A stretch of 29,434 nt of DNA from an uncultured Clostridia bacterium (lineage in GTDB: Bacteria; Bacillota; Clostridia; Oscillospirales; Ruminococcaceae), in the NCBI GenBank assembly GCA_947165805.1, contig CAMVBT010000001.1, positions 1 through 29,434 of the forward strand. The letters are read 5' to 3'. Made by a program: the position numbers and the translations under genes. Shown here piece by piece: positions 1 through 6,450 of the stretch. Each line of letters starts with the position of its first letter. Position 1 is the first letter of the stretch. The notes below the pieces were generated by a model. That model was not told where the DNA came from. It worked only from the letters and a program-made list of their open reading frames with translations, and did no database searches.

Positions 1-12
1 GATACTTCGGAA

Positions 13-372
13 ATGTCGGACGAACAGCTCTCGGTGCTGTATCAGCAGGCGCGTTACTGTCAGGCTATGACCGACGCGGATATTGATACTATGCGTGAGA
101 TAGTCTCCGAGGATATGATCTTCACGCACATGAGCGGCAGACAGCAGACCCGCGAAGAATACTTTGCTGATATTGCAAACGGAAGTCTCACATACTACAC
201 CGTAGGCATTGACAGCCCTGTTATCACAGTGAACGGAGACAACGCAACTATTGAATATACATCTGTTCTCAATGCAAACGCTTACGGCGCAAGAGGTACA
301 TTCAGAATGTCGGGAACTCACGCTTACAGGAAGATAAACGGCGAATGGACAGCGGTAAACCGCGAGAGGTGA
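13..372 (+). CDS. SnoaL-like / NTF2-fold protein (DUF4440 type)
   Basis: A 119-residue protein of the NTF2-like superfamily, a cone-shaped fold used by small isomerases, ligand-binding proteins and uncharacterised stress proteins. The family pattern is visible: an N-terminal helix, then D-M-I-F-T-H-M-S-G-R (about residues 34-43), then T-R-E-E-Y-F and a beta-rich C-terminal half ending in G-E-W. It resembles the protein at 4227-4595, which has H-M-T-G-M-R at the matching place, so the two are paralogues. The start at 13 is chosen because MSDEQ aligns with MTDEQ of the paralogue. The frame stays open to the window edge and no ribosome site can be judged, so a longer N-terminus is possible. The aldo/keto reductase gene begins 6 bases after its stop, so they are probably one operon. 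Substrate unknown. Confidence 0.75.
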   Translation: MSDEQLSVLYQQARYCQAMTDADIDTMREIVSEDMIFTHMSGRQQTREEYFADIANGSLTYYTVGIDSPVITVNGDNATIEYTSVLNANAYGARGTFRMSGTHAYRKINGEWTAVNRER

Positions 373-378
373 CAAGAT

Positions 379-1416
379 ATGAAGAAACTATTATCTGTTC
401 TGACAACAATTATTCTTATCATTTATAATTCCGGCTGCACACAGCTCGATGAAAAGACGGTCGCGGAGATCACCACGGCTGCCGGGAATGCCGCAGCTGT
501 TATAACAGCTGCCGAGACCGCACTTCAGACGACAAATGATATGGTGCAGTCAAAGGAGAGAACCGAAAAGACAAGTGCGCCGTTACAGTTCGACTTTGAG
601 CGGAAGTCTGTTATGCTCAACAGCGGATATGAAATGCCGATACTTGGTCTCGGAATGTTCTCACTTTCCGACAGTGAAGCCGAAAACTCGACCTACTGGG
701 CATTAAAGCACGGCTTCCGGCTTATCGACACGGCTCGCATCTACGGCAACGAAGAAGCTGTCGGCAGAGGGATAAAGCGTGCGATAGACGAGGGTTATGT
801 GACCCGCGGCGAGATATTCATAACAACAAAGATGTGGACTTCCGATTACAGCGACGGCGCGGCAGCAATCGACGCTTCACTGTCACGGCTCGGACTTGAC
901 TACATCGACCTGATGATACTTCATCATTCCCAGCCGAGCAATGATGTTGACGCTTACAAGGCTATGGAGCAGGCTGTCAGGGACGGAAAGCTCCGTTCGA
1001 TCGGGCTGTCGAATTACTATGAGCCGGAAGATTTCGACAGAGTTGTGAACGCGACAACTATCAAGCCCGCGCTACTGCAGAACGAGACACACCCGTATCA
1101 TCAGAGCGGTCTGATGAAGGAGCATATCGCGCAGTATGGAACTGTGTTTGAAAGCTGGTTCCCGCTCGGCGGACGCGGAAACACGCAGACGCTGTTCAAT
1201 GACGAGACTATCAGCAGTATTGCGTCGGCTCATAAAAAATCCTCGGCGCAGGTCATACTTCGCTGGCATTTGCAGGCAGGTCAGATAGCGATACCCGGCT
1301 CGTCCAACGAGCAGCATATAATCGAGGATTATGATATATGGGACTTCGAGCTTTCAGACGAGGAGATGCGGAGTATGTCGGCACTTGAAACGGACGAACG
1401 GTTTTCGTGGTATTGA
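379..1416 (+). CDS. Exported aldo/keto reductase lipoprotein
   Basis: NAD(P)H-dependent carbonyl reductase of the aldo/keto reductase superfamily, AKR5-like, which reduces aldehydes or ketones to alcohols. The catalytic tetrad is visible: Asp117 (L-I-D-T-A-R), Tyr122 (I-Y-G-N-E-E), Lys151 (T-T-K-M-W) and His182 (L-H-H-S). The cofactor-phosphate motif I-P-G-S-S-N lies near the C-terminus. The unusual part is the front: a lipoprotein signal with lipobox N-S-G-C (Cys20), then about 50 residues rich in Ala and Thr before the barrel. Most family members are cytosolic, so this one is predicted to be anchored outside the membrane, where a free nicotinamide cofactor would not be expected. It sits between a SnoaL-like gene and two flavodoxin genes. 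The family assignment is firm; location and substrate are inference. Confidence 0.9.
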   Translation: MKKLLSVLTTIILIIYNSGCTQLDEKTVAEITTAAGNAAAVITAAETALQTTNDMVQSKERTEKTSAPLQFDFERKSVMLNSGYEMPILGLGMFSLSDSEAENSTYWALKHGFRLIDTARIYGNEEAVGRGIKRAIDEGYVTRGEIFITTKMWTSDYSDGAAAIDASLSRLGLDYIDLMILHHSQPSNDVDAYKAMEQAVRDGKLRSIGLSNYYEPEDFDRVVNATTIKPALLQNETHPYHQSGLMKEHIAQYGTVFESWFPLGGRGNTQTLFNDETISSIASAHKKSSAQVILRWHLQAGQIAIPGSSNEQHIIEDYDIWDFELSDEEMRSMSALETDERFSWY

Positions 1417-1433
1417 TAATGCATGGATTTGTT

Positions 1434-1461
1434 CATAAGTCTTCCTTATGACATACATAAG
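1434..1461 (+). promoter_or_regulatory. Operator-like array of three hexamers
   Basis: CATAAG (1434-1439), CTTATG (1445-1450) and CATAAG (1456-1461) alternate in orientation with 5-base gaps, giving an 11-base period, about one helical turn. The array ends 9 bases before the -35 box of the flavodoxin promoter. This suggests a site for a dimeric regulator bound on one DNA face; the protein is not known. Confidence 0.5.
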
Positions 1462-1470
1462 AAATCAGAA

Positions 1471-1499
1471 TTGATTTATCACAATATCTGTGATATAAT
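1471..1499 (+). promoter_or_regulatory. Flavodoxin operon promoter with palindrome in the spacer
   Basis: TTGATT (1471-1476), a 17-base spacer and TATAAT (1494-1499) form a good sigma-A promoter. The spacer holds the inverted repeat TATCACA-N5-TGTGATA (1477-1495), which overlaps the -10 box, as expected for a repressor operator. The flavodoxin gene starts 34 bases downstream. Confidence 0.65.
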
Positions 1500-1532
1500 A
1501 ATATCAATAAAACATAACGGAGGTACTTGAAA

Positions 1533-2045
1533 ATGGCAAAGACACTTATAATCTACTATTCCCGCAAGGGTGAAAATTACTGGAACGGCAGCATAAAAAC
1601 TATAGCAAAGGGCAATACGGAGCGTGTCGCGGAGTTCATTCAGGACACCGTGGGCGGAGACTTGTTCGAGGTTGAGACTGTCCGCGAATACAGCAACAGC
1701 TACATGACCTGCATTGAGGAAGCAAAGCAGGAACTGCGCGAAAAGGCTCGTCCGGAGATAAAGAAGATGCCCGACATCAGCGGTTACGACACGATCTTCG
1801 TGGGCTATCCGAACTGGTGGGGAACGATGCCGATGTGTATGTTCACGGCTCTCGAAAAGCAGGACTGGAAAGGCAAGACCGTTATCCCGTTCTGCACCAA
1901 CGAGGGCAGCGGTCTCGGCAGCAGTGAACGTGACCTGAAGAGTATATGCAAGGGCGCAAAATTCATGCCCGGATTGTCCGTTCATGGAGCTGAATCCGAG
2001 CAGTCAAAAAACAAGGTCGCAAACTGGGCAAAGGATTCGATATGA
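1533..2045 (+). CDS. Flavodoxin (cytosolic)
   Basis: Small FMN-binding electron carrier of about 170 residues. The phosphate-binding loop near the N-terminus begins Y-Y-S-R-K-G, and the family block G-Y-P-N-W-W-G-T-M-P-M, which contacts the flavin ring, is present. The C-terminal third holds T-N-E-G-S-G, typical of this flavodoxin group. An in-frame TTG six bases earlier would leave only 3 bases to the AACGGAGG site at 1516-1523. The ATG at 1533 leaves 9 bases and is preferred. The stop overlaps the start of the next gene in an ATGA arrangement, so the two flavodoxins are translationally coupled. Neighbouring reductases suggest a role in low-potential electron supply under redox stress or iron limitation. 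The partner reductase is not in the window. Confidence 0.9.
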   Translation: MAKTLIIYYSRKGENYWNGSIKTIAKGNTERVAEFIQDTVGGDLFEVETVREYSNSYMTCIEEAKQELREKARPEIKKMPDISGYDTIFVGYPNWWGTMPMCMFTALEKQDWKGKTVIPFCTNEGSGLGSSERDLKSICKGAKFMPGLSVHGAESEQSKNKVANWAKDSI

Positions 2046-2794
2046 GCATGAAAAATAAAAGAATTATTACAGCCATACTTGGACTTTTTTGTGCGGTAAC
2101 AGCAGCTTCCTGCTCCGGCAGTAACGATGTAAATTCCTCCACTATGGGAACTGTCGGGGAGACTGCTTCTGAAACTGCCGCAGTTTCACAGCCCGAAACA
2201 TCGTCACAGACAACTGTTGCCGAAACAACGAAAGAAACAGTATCGGAAACCGAAGCTGCTCCTGCAAAAGCAACAATTCTTGTGGCATATTTCTCAAACC
2301 CGCAGACCGACGCGACGGACGCTGACACCTCCGCAAGCCGCAACCTTGAAAGCGGTTCTCTCAAAGGCAATGTTGAGTATGCCGCAGAGCTGATACAGGC
2401 GAAAGTCGGCGGGGATATGTTCCGTATAGAGACTGTAGAGCCGTACCCGGCGGCTTATGATCCCACAATTAATCAGGCGCTTGACGAACAGCGCGCAAAT
2501 GCCCGCCCTGAGCTGAAAAACAGCATTGATCTGAGCGGCTATGACACGATATATCTCGGTTATCCGAACTGGTGGGGTGATATGCCTATGGTCGTTTACA
2601 CATTTCTGGAGCAGAATGATCTCTCCGGAAAAAATGTAAATGTTTTCGTATGCCACGGCGGGAGCGGAGCTTCAGCTACCCTGTCAACTGTCAAGAGCTT
2701 GCAGCCCGGCGCTAATGTCTCAGACAGTGTTCTGACGCTTTACTGGACGGACATTCCGGATGCGCCTTCAAAGGTAAACGAATGGATAGGATAA
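2042..2794 (+). CDS. Exported flavodoxin-domain lipoprotein
   Basis: Membrane-anchored flavodoxin of 250 residues (an ATG six bases further in is an alternative start). The signal peptide has lipobox T-A-A-S-C (Cys24). A Ser/Thr/Glu-rich linker follows to about residue 72, then a full flavodoxin domain: A-Y-F-S-N-P, R-I-E-T-V-E-P-Y-P, G-Y-P-N-W-W-G-D-M-P-M and C-H-G-G-S-G. The domain is homologous to the upstream gene, so the pair probably arose by duplication, with one copy gaining an export signal. Together with the lipoprotein aldo/keto reductase this points to flavin-based electron transfer on the outer face of the membrane, which is inference. The gene overlaps the previous stop by four bases and ends before a strong terminator. 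Confidence 0.9.
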   Translation: MSMKNKRIITAILGLFCAVTAASCSGSNDVNSSTMGTVGETASETAAVSQPETSSQTTVAETTKETVSETEAAPAKATILVAYFSNPQTDATDADTSASRNLESGSLKGNVEYAAELIQAKVGGDMFRIETVEPYPAAYDPTINQALDEQRANARPELKNSIDLSGYDTIYLGYPNWWGDMPMVVYTFLEQNDLSGKNVNVFVCHGGSGASATLSTVKSLQPGANVSDSVLTLYWTDIPDAPSKVNEWIG

Positions 2795-2817
2795 AGCGGA
2801 ATATATTCGGAACTGAC

Positions 2818-2863
2818 AAAATACCGCCCGGTGGAGTATTTTTACTCTGTCGGGCGGTATTTT
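2818..2863. terminator. Bidirectional intrinsic terminator
   Basis: A perfect 13-base stem, AAAATACCGCCCG at 2818-2830 paired with 2851-2863, is followed by a T-rich stretch on the plus strand. It lies between convergent genes, so it probably ends the flavodoxin operon and also serves the leftward dehydrogenase gene. Confidence 0.85.
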
Positions 2864-2876
2864 GTTTGTTTTGCAA

Positions 2877-3965
2877 TTAAAGCGAAGCCTTGAAAATGTC
2901 AAGTATATCCTGCTCTGAAAGCGGAGCCCATGCATTCTCAAGTCCCTCGTTCTCGGCAACGTGATGTGCCATTTCACCGAGGCGGCTCTCGTCAATGCCG
3001 ACTTCTTTCAGGTGCATCGGGATACCGACAGACTCAAAGAACCTGTATGTCTCGTCTATTGCCTTATTTGCAATATCGAATTTGTCGAGATTGCTGTCAA
3101 TGCCGAATACATTCACGCCGTATTTTACGAAGCGGTCAACAGTCTTTTCGCTGAGGATATGCTTCATCCAGCGGGGCGTAATGATCGCAAGCCCCTCGCC
3201 GTGGGTGATGTCATAGTACGCGGAAAGTGCGTGCTCCATTCCGTGGCACGGCCAGCCGGAAGCGCTGTTTCCGAGTGCGTATATCCCGTTGCAGCCGTAG
3301 GTGCAGTCCAGCATCATCTCGGCTCTTGCAGTATAATCCTCGGGGTTGTCAAGACACTTGCGTGCATTCACCATAAGGCTTTTCAGCCCTGCCTCCATAA
3401 ATCCGTCGTTCAGCAGTGTTGAATCCTCACAGAAATACTGCTCCATAATGTGGTTCATTGCATCGGCGCAGCCTGCCGCGGTCTGCTTCTTCGATACAGT
3501 GAAGGTGTATGTCGGGTCGAGGAAAGATACTGCCGGATAAAGAAGAGAGTCAACATATCCGATCTTGTCATTGGTCTCGGTGCGGGAGATAACGCCGCCG
3601 CTGTCGTATTCGCTCCCGGTAGCCGCGAGAGTGATGATGTCAACTATCGGCAGTGCAGCCTTCGCCTTTACCTTGTATGAGATGAGATCCCACGGGTCGC
3701 CGTCGTACTTTGCGCCTGCCGCAATAGCCTTTGTGCAGTCGAGAACACTGCCGCCGCCTACTGAAAGGATAACATCAATGTTCTTTTCCTTGCAGATCCT
3801 CACGCCGTCAAGCACACTCGGGTCGTATTTAGGGTTGGGCTGTATGCCGGGCAGCTCATAGATCTCTCTGTCTTTCATCAATTCCTTTACCTTGTCGTAA
3901 AGCCCGATCTTTTTGATGCTGCCGCCGCCGTAAGCGAGCAGTATCTTCTTACCGAAGCCGCTCAT
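2877..3965 (-). CDS. Iron-containing alcohol dehydrogenase, N-terminus lost
   Basis: Group III metal-dependent alcohol dehydrogenase, close to butanol dehydrogenase/YqhD types that reduce aldehydes with NAD(P)H. Visible features are the nucleotide-binding G-G-G-S-V-L-D (about residues 70-76), A-T-G-S-E, and the metal ligands Asp168, His172, His241 and His255. The remaining open frame gives 362 residues, while relatives are about 385-390 and start some 25 residues earlier. No good ribosome site precedes the ATG at 3965. A strong site and start codon exist upstream (4039), but the frame between is broken (see 3966-4039). Either a shortened protein is made from an internal start or the gene is a recent pseudogene. 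The lost part includes the first strand of the nucleotide-binding domain, so activity is doubtful. Confidence 0.8.
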   Translation of the reverse strand: MSGFGKKILLAYGGGSIKKIGLYDKVKELMKDREIYELPGIQPNPKYDPSVLDGVRICKEKNIDVILSVGGGSVLDCTKAIAAGAKYDGDPWDLISYKVKAKAALPIVDIITLAATGSEYDSGGVISRTETNDKIGYVDSLLYPAVSFLDPTYTFTVSKKQTAAGCADAMNHIMEQYFCEDSTLLNDGFMEAGLKSLMVNARKCLDNPEDYTARAEMMLDCTYGCNGIYALGNSASGWPCHGMEHALSAYYDITHGEGLAIITPRWMKHILSEKTVDRFVKYGVNVFGIDSNLDKFDIANKAIDETYRFFESVGIPMHLKEVGIDESRLGEMAHHVAENEGLENAWAPLSEQDILDIFKASL

Positions 3966-4039
3966 GACTTCCGGCAGCTTTGAGATAACTCACTTGCCGA
4001 AGATGAGCCTTGTTGGGGTCATGTAGTCGAAATCTGCAT
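3966..4039 (-). pseudogene. Broken 5' end of the alcohol dehydrogenase gene
   Basis: On the minus strand an AAGGAGG site (4054-4048) stands 8 bases before an ATG at 4039. Read from there, the frame closes after six codons. One base out of that frame, the translation reads A-D-F-D-Y-M-T-P-T-R-L-I-F-G-K, the expected family N-terminus, then hits TGA (3992-3990) where relatives carry Gly, then continues V-I-S-K-L-P-E-V into the intact frame. Two lesions are therefore visible: a missing base just after the start codon and a GGA-to-TGA type nonsense change. Assembly error is possible for either, less so for both. Confidence 0.75.
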
Positions 4040-4113
4040 AATGTGTTCCTCCTTATAAATACTGTGCATTTCCGCACAGATCATTTGCCTGTCTGCCGGT
4101 TCTGCCTACAACT

Positions 4114-4218
4114 CTAATAACGCAGGCGAAGTATCGGGTCTGAACGAATCATTTCATACAGGTTATCACGATTGCCGTGGCGTACTACCGACTGGAAATA
4201 TCGTAACTGTTTTAGCAT
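4114..4218 (-). pseudogene. Possible LysR-type regulator stub (34 codons)
   Basis: A short frame begins 8 bases after the stop of the SnoaL-like gene, with a GAGGTG site overlapping that stop. Its first 16 residues, M-L-K-Q-L-R-Y-F-Q-S-V-V-R-H-G-N, match the start of LysR-family helix-turn-helix proteins. The rest does not continue the domain and ends at a stop after 34 codons. LysR genes often accompany this type of redox cluster, so a remnant after deletion is plausible. It could also be a chance small frame. From here to the alcohol dehydrogenase ribosome site nothing else is recognisable. Confidence 0.35.
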
Positions 4219-4226
4219 GATTCACC

Positions 4227-4595
4227 TCAATAAGTTGAAGCAGACGCAAGCGTAAATTTCCACTCGCCGTCTTTCATTGCAAGCTGAAACTTAAGCTGCA
4301 GTCTCCATGTGTGCTTTCCTCCGCCGAATACCGCGGCAGTAACACGGCTTTTGCCGGTAAGCGCTGCGGTATCGCCCGTTACTGCAAAACGAGCTTCTTC
4401 GTGTTCGGCATCGTAGTAGTTCAGCGTTCCGTCCATTATCGCGCCGATGTATTCGGACTTTGACTGACGCATACCTGTCATGTGAACAAGAATGAAGCTG
4501 TCGTCGTGTACGCGTTCAAGTTCCGCTCTGTCCTTGTTTATCATCGCTGTGTACATTTCTTTGTAGAGCTTCACTATTTTCTGTTCGTCTGTCAT
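4227..4595 (-). CDS. SnoaL-like / NTF2-fold protein (DUF4440 type)
   Basis: Second NTF2-like protein of the window, 122 residues from the ATG at 4595. That start is preferred over one 14 codons earlier because a GGAG site lies 8 bases before it and it falls just after the stop of the upstream membrane-protein gene, without overlap. Visible family features are the helix with L-Y-K-E-M-Y, then F-I-L-V-H-M-T-G-M-R-Q-S-K-S-E-Y, then G-D-T-A-A-L-T-G-K and a C-terminal strand D-G-E-W-K-F. It is a diverged copy of the protein at 13-372. It is co-transcribed with the DUF4405-like gene. A binding or isomerase role is usual for the fold; the substrate is unknown. Confidence 0.8.
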   Translation of the reverse strand: MTDEQKIVKLYKEMYTAMINKDRAELERVHDDSFILVHMTGMRQSKSEYIGAIMDGTLNYYDAEHEEARFAVTGDTAALTGKSRVTAAVFGGGKHTWRLQLKFQLAMKDGEWKFTLASASTY

Positions 4596-4608
4596 ATTCT
4601 GTTCTCCA

Positions 4609-5295
4609 TTATTTTGTTTTATCTGATGTTTTGCCAATACGTTTCAGAAGCTTTGCAAGATAATGTCCGATAAGAACAAATACTGACATTATCGCGATAT
4701 AGTCAAGTACGAACAGCAGCACATTCTCACTCGGATCGAAAAATACAAACTGATTTTTAAGAAACAGATAGTCGAAATATCCACGCTTGAACATTGCATA
4801 AATTCCGTATCCCGCAGCTGCAAGTCCGAGAATGCGGACTGTCCGCGCCCGCAGTTCTGACTTTTGCCTGAACAGCTTTCCTGCCATAGATATCATCATC
4901 TGCCAGTGAAAACCGAGATGCAGCGACATAAGCGCAAATCCCCAGTACGCGCATATCATGTGCAGAGTCCGGGCGAACGACGCACCGACGGTGATGTTCA
5001 GGAACCGGAACACATGGCGGGACATCATTATCCCGCTGACCGCCGAGCCGAAAACGGAAAGCATGATCAATACCGAGAGTGCTGTCTGCGCAGTGCGGAA
5101 TGCAGTGTATTTTCCTTTGAACAGATTTTTATGCCACTGCACATTCAGAATATGGTGCAGTATCAGCAGCACCAGCATTGCCGTGCCGAGGATCTCGTGC
5201 ATCATATAGCCTATCATCGAGAACGACATCAGAAACAGCAGTGCGCCTGTCATTGCAATATCTACTGTTATTTTGAAAATAAGTTTTTGGTTCAT
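4609..5295 (-). CDS. DUF4405-like / cytochrome b-type membrane protein
   Basis: Integral membrane protein of 228 residues with about five hydrophobic segments. Histidines cluster near membrane segments: His33 (M-M-H-E-I-L-G), His47/His48 (L-H-H-I-L-N), His94, His112, His126 and His130 (L-H-L-G-F-H-W). This resembles DUF4405/cytochrome b561-type proteins, in which paired histidines ligate haem. Haem binding is inferred from that pattern. The ATG at 5295 is used; a TTG five codons earlier has no ribosome site, and the ATG itself has only a weak AGCAGG close by. The gene leads a leftward unit with the SnoaL-like gene and possibly the dehydrogenase. It may pass electrons across the membrane to the exported flavodoxin or reductase, which is speculation from gene order. 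Confidence 0.7.
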   Translation of the reverse strand: MNQKLIFKITVDIAMTGALLFLMSFSMIGYMMHEILGTAMLVLLILHHILNVQWHKNLFKGKYTAFRTAQTALSVLIMLSVFGSAVSGIMMSRHVFRFLNITVGASFARTLHMICAYWGFALMSLHLGFHWQMMISMAGKLFRQKSELRARTVRILGLAAAGYGIYAMFKRGYFDYLFLKNQFVFFDPSENVLLFVLDYIAIMSVFVLIGHYLAKLLKRIGKTSDKTK

Positions 5296-5358
5296 CAGCC
5301 TGCTGTCCAATCATTCACAAGTGCTTGAGCTTCGCTCTTTATTAAGAAAAATGCTGTT

Positions 5359-5386
5359 AAAGCGGACATGGTATGACCACCGCTTT
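5359..5386 (-). promoter_or_regulatory. Hairpin in the leader of the DUF4405-like operon
   Basis: AAAGCGG (5359-5365) pairs with CCGCTTT (5380-5386), with an inner TGGT/ACCA helix. It lies just downstream of the leftward promoter at 5393-5421. Read leftward it is followed by a loosely T-rich stretch, so early termination in the leader is possible. Read rightward it has a better T run, but no rightward gene ends here. Confidence 0.45.
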
Positions 5387-5392
5387 TTTATT

Positions 5393-5421
5393 ATTTTACC
5401 ATATATTCTGTAATAAATCAA
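5393..5421 (-). promoter_or_regulatory. Promoter of the DUF4405-like operon
   Basis: On the minus strand TTGATT (5421-5416), a 17-base spacer and TAAAAT (5398-5393). The palindrome ATTCAT-N7-ATGAAT (5421-5439) touches the upstream edge of the -35 box and may be an operator. Confidence 0.55.
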
Positions 5422-5466
5422 TTCATATTTCTAATGAATGTGATAAGAAAAACTTATAAAAGTAAA

Positions 5467-5491
5467 GTCAGCCCGGTAATATCGGGCTGAC
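5467..5491 (-). terminator. Terminator of the XRE gene
   Basis: GTCAGCCCG (5467-5475) pairs with CGGGCTGAC (5483-5491). On the minus strand a T-rich tail follows, directly after the stop of the leftward XRE gene. Confidence 0.75.
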
Positions 5492-5510
5492 CGTGTTTGC
5501 GTTTTATATG

Positions 5511-5819
5511 TTATTTCATTTCTTTTGCAATTTCCATAAGCATTTCAAGCTGTTTTGCAGAAAGTGTTTTTAAAAGATCAATGACCTCATTCATCAGGTG
5601 TGGGTCATCAACATCTTCCGTAAAGAAATCTTTGGGAGTAATACTAAGATACTCGCAAATGTACAAAAACATCTGCATTGAAGGCAAGGATTTCTTGTTT
5701 TCTATGTTGTTGATATAACTTTGGCTCTGTCCTAAACTAAGACTCATATCTCTTGCGGAAACATTCTTTGCTGTTCGGAGCATAGCTATTCTGTCCGAAA
5801 TAAAGTCAGCATCTATCAT
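5511..5819 (-). CDS. XRE-family transcriptional regulator
   Basis: DNA-binding protein of 102 residues with an N-terminal helix-turn-helix of the XRE/Cro type (about residues 7-64). The recognition region reads S-L-G-Q-S-Q-S-Y-I-N-N-I-E-N-K-K, close to the family consensus, and the second half of the domain reads L-P-S-M-Q-M-F-L-Y-I-C. The C-terminal 35 residues are helical and may dimerise. A GTG four codons earlier is in frame, but an AGGTGG site 8 bases before the ATG at 5819 favours that start. It is divergent from the SLOG gene; the intervening 145 bases hold two promoters, each overlapping a palindrome. It probably represses itself and the SLOG operon. No ligand domain is visible. Confidence 0.88.
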   Translation of the reverse strand: MIDADFISDRIAMLRTAKNVSARDMSLSLGQSQSYINNIENKKSLPSMQMFLYICEYLSITPKDFFTEDVDDPHLMNEVIDLLKTLSAKQLEMLMEIAKEMK

Positions 5820-5832
5820 TAAAATCACCACC

Positions 5833-5855
5833 TGTATATAATTATAATATATACA
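5833..5855 (-). promoter_or_regulatory. XRE gene promoter -10 region within a palindrome
   Basis: TGTATAT-N9-ATATACA is a perfect 7-base inverted repeat that contains TATAAT on the minus strand (5849-5844), placed correctly for the leftward XRE gene. The -35 match is poor. A repressor bound here would block the promoter, which suggests autoregulation. Confidence 0.5.
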
Positions 5856-5890
5856 AGCGAAATTCTACCTATTCATTATTGCAATTTGTC

Positions 5891-5919
5891 TTGACATACC
5901 TACTATAAATAGGTATAAT
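5891..5919 (+). promoter_or_regulatory. Consensus promoter of the SLOG operon with embedded operator
   Basis: TTGACA (5891-5896), 17 bases, TATAAT (5914-5919): a perfect sigma-A promoter. The spacer carries the inverted repeat ATACCTA-N7-TAGGTAT (5896-5916), overlapping both boxes. A perfect promoter with an embedded operator is typical of a gene kept silent by a repressor, most likely the divergent XRE protein. Confidence 0.8.
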
Positions 5920-5964
5920 TATAGTTAATGACAATTTAAACTTGCTATAAATATCGGTGAGAAT

Positions 5965-6450
5965 ATGAATACATTTACAGTCAGCTTTTTCGGTCACAGA
6001 CAAATAGACCGTCCCTTCGAAGCGGAGGAACGGCTTGAAAAAATTATTCGTGAGCTTATCCGGAACAAGGAATACGTTGAATTTCTTGTAGGACGAAACG
6101 GGGAATTTGACCAATTGGTTTCATCGACTATACGAAGGGTAAAGAAAACGGTTGATGATACTAACAGCGCTCTTGTGCTGGTCTTGCCATATTTGACAGC
6201 AGAGTACATAAATAATAAAACAAGTTTTGAAAACTATTATGATGAAATAGAGGTGTTTGAGTCTGGTCACTTCCGGTCAGCTTTCCAACAGCGTAATCGG
6301 TCAATGGTTGATCGCTCTGACCTCGTGGTATGCTGTATTGAGCGAGATGAGGGAGGTGCTTACAAGACCGTGAGATATGCACAGAAAACCAATAAAAAGG
6401 TAATGAATGTTGCTTACAGAAAGGAGATGCAAGAAATTGTCAGTATTTGA
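5965..6450 (+). CDS. SLOG-family protein (YpsA/DUF1273-like)
   Basis: A 161-residue Rossmann-like protein of the SLOG superfamily, whose members bind nucleotide-derived ligands (relatives include DprA, LOG and YpsA). Landmarks are F-F-G-H-R (8-12), G-R-N-G-E-F-D (43-49), L-P-Y (74-76), and D-R-S-D-L-V-V-C-C-I-E-R-D-E-G-G-A-Y-K-T (116-135), which matches the phosphate-binding G-G-T/A region. It is shorter than YpsA itself. It is followed by an unknown gene whose start overlaps its end, and is divergent from an XRE regulator. SLOG domains occur both in housekeeping nucleotide metabolism and in anti-phage systems, so a defence role is possible but unproven. GC is lower than in the flanking genes, suggesting transfer. 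Confidence 0.8.
   Translation: MNTFTVSFFGHRQIDRPFEAEERLEKIIRELIRNKEYVEFLVGRNGEFDQLVSSTIRRVKKTVDDTNSALVLVLPYLTAEYINNKTSFENYYDEIEVFESGHFRSAFQQRNRSMVDRSDLVVCCIERDEGGAYKTVRYAQKTNKKVMNVAYRKEMQEIVSI

Noticed and set aside
3990..3992. TGA in the alcohol dehydrogenase gene as a selenocysteine codon
   Set aside because: Relatives have Gly at this place, the upstream frame is also shifted, and no insertion-element hairpin was seen.
5359..5392. Rightward terminator at 5359-5392
   Set aside because: It has a good T run on the plus strand, but no rightward gene ends upstream; a leader hairpin of the leftward operon is the better reading.
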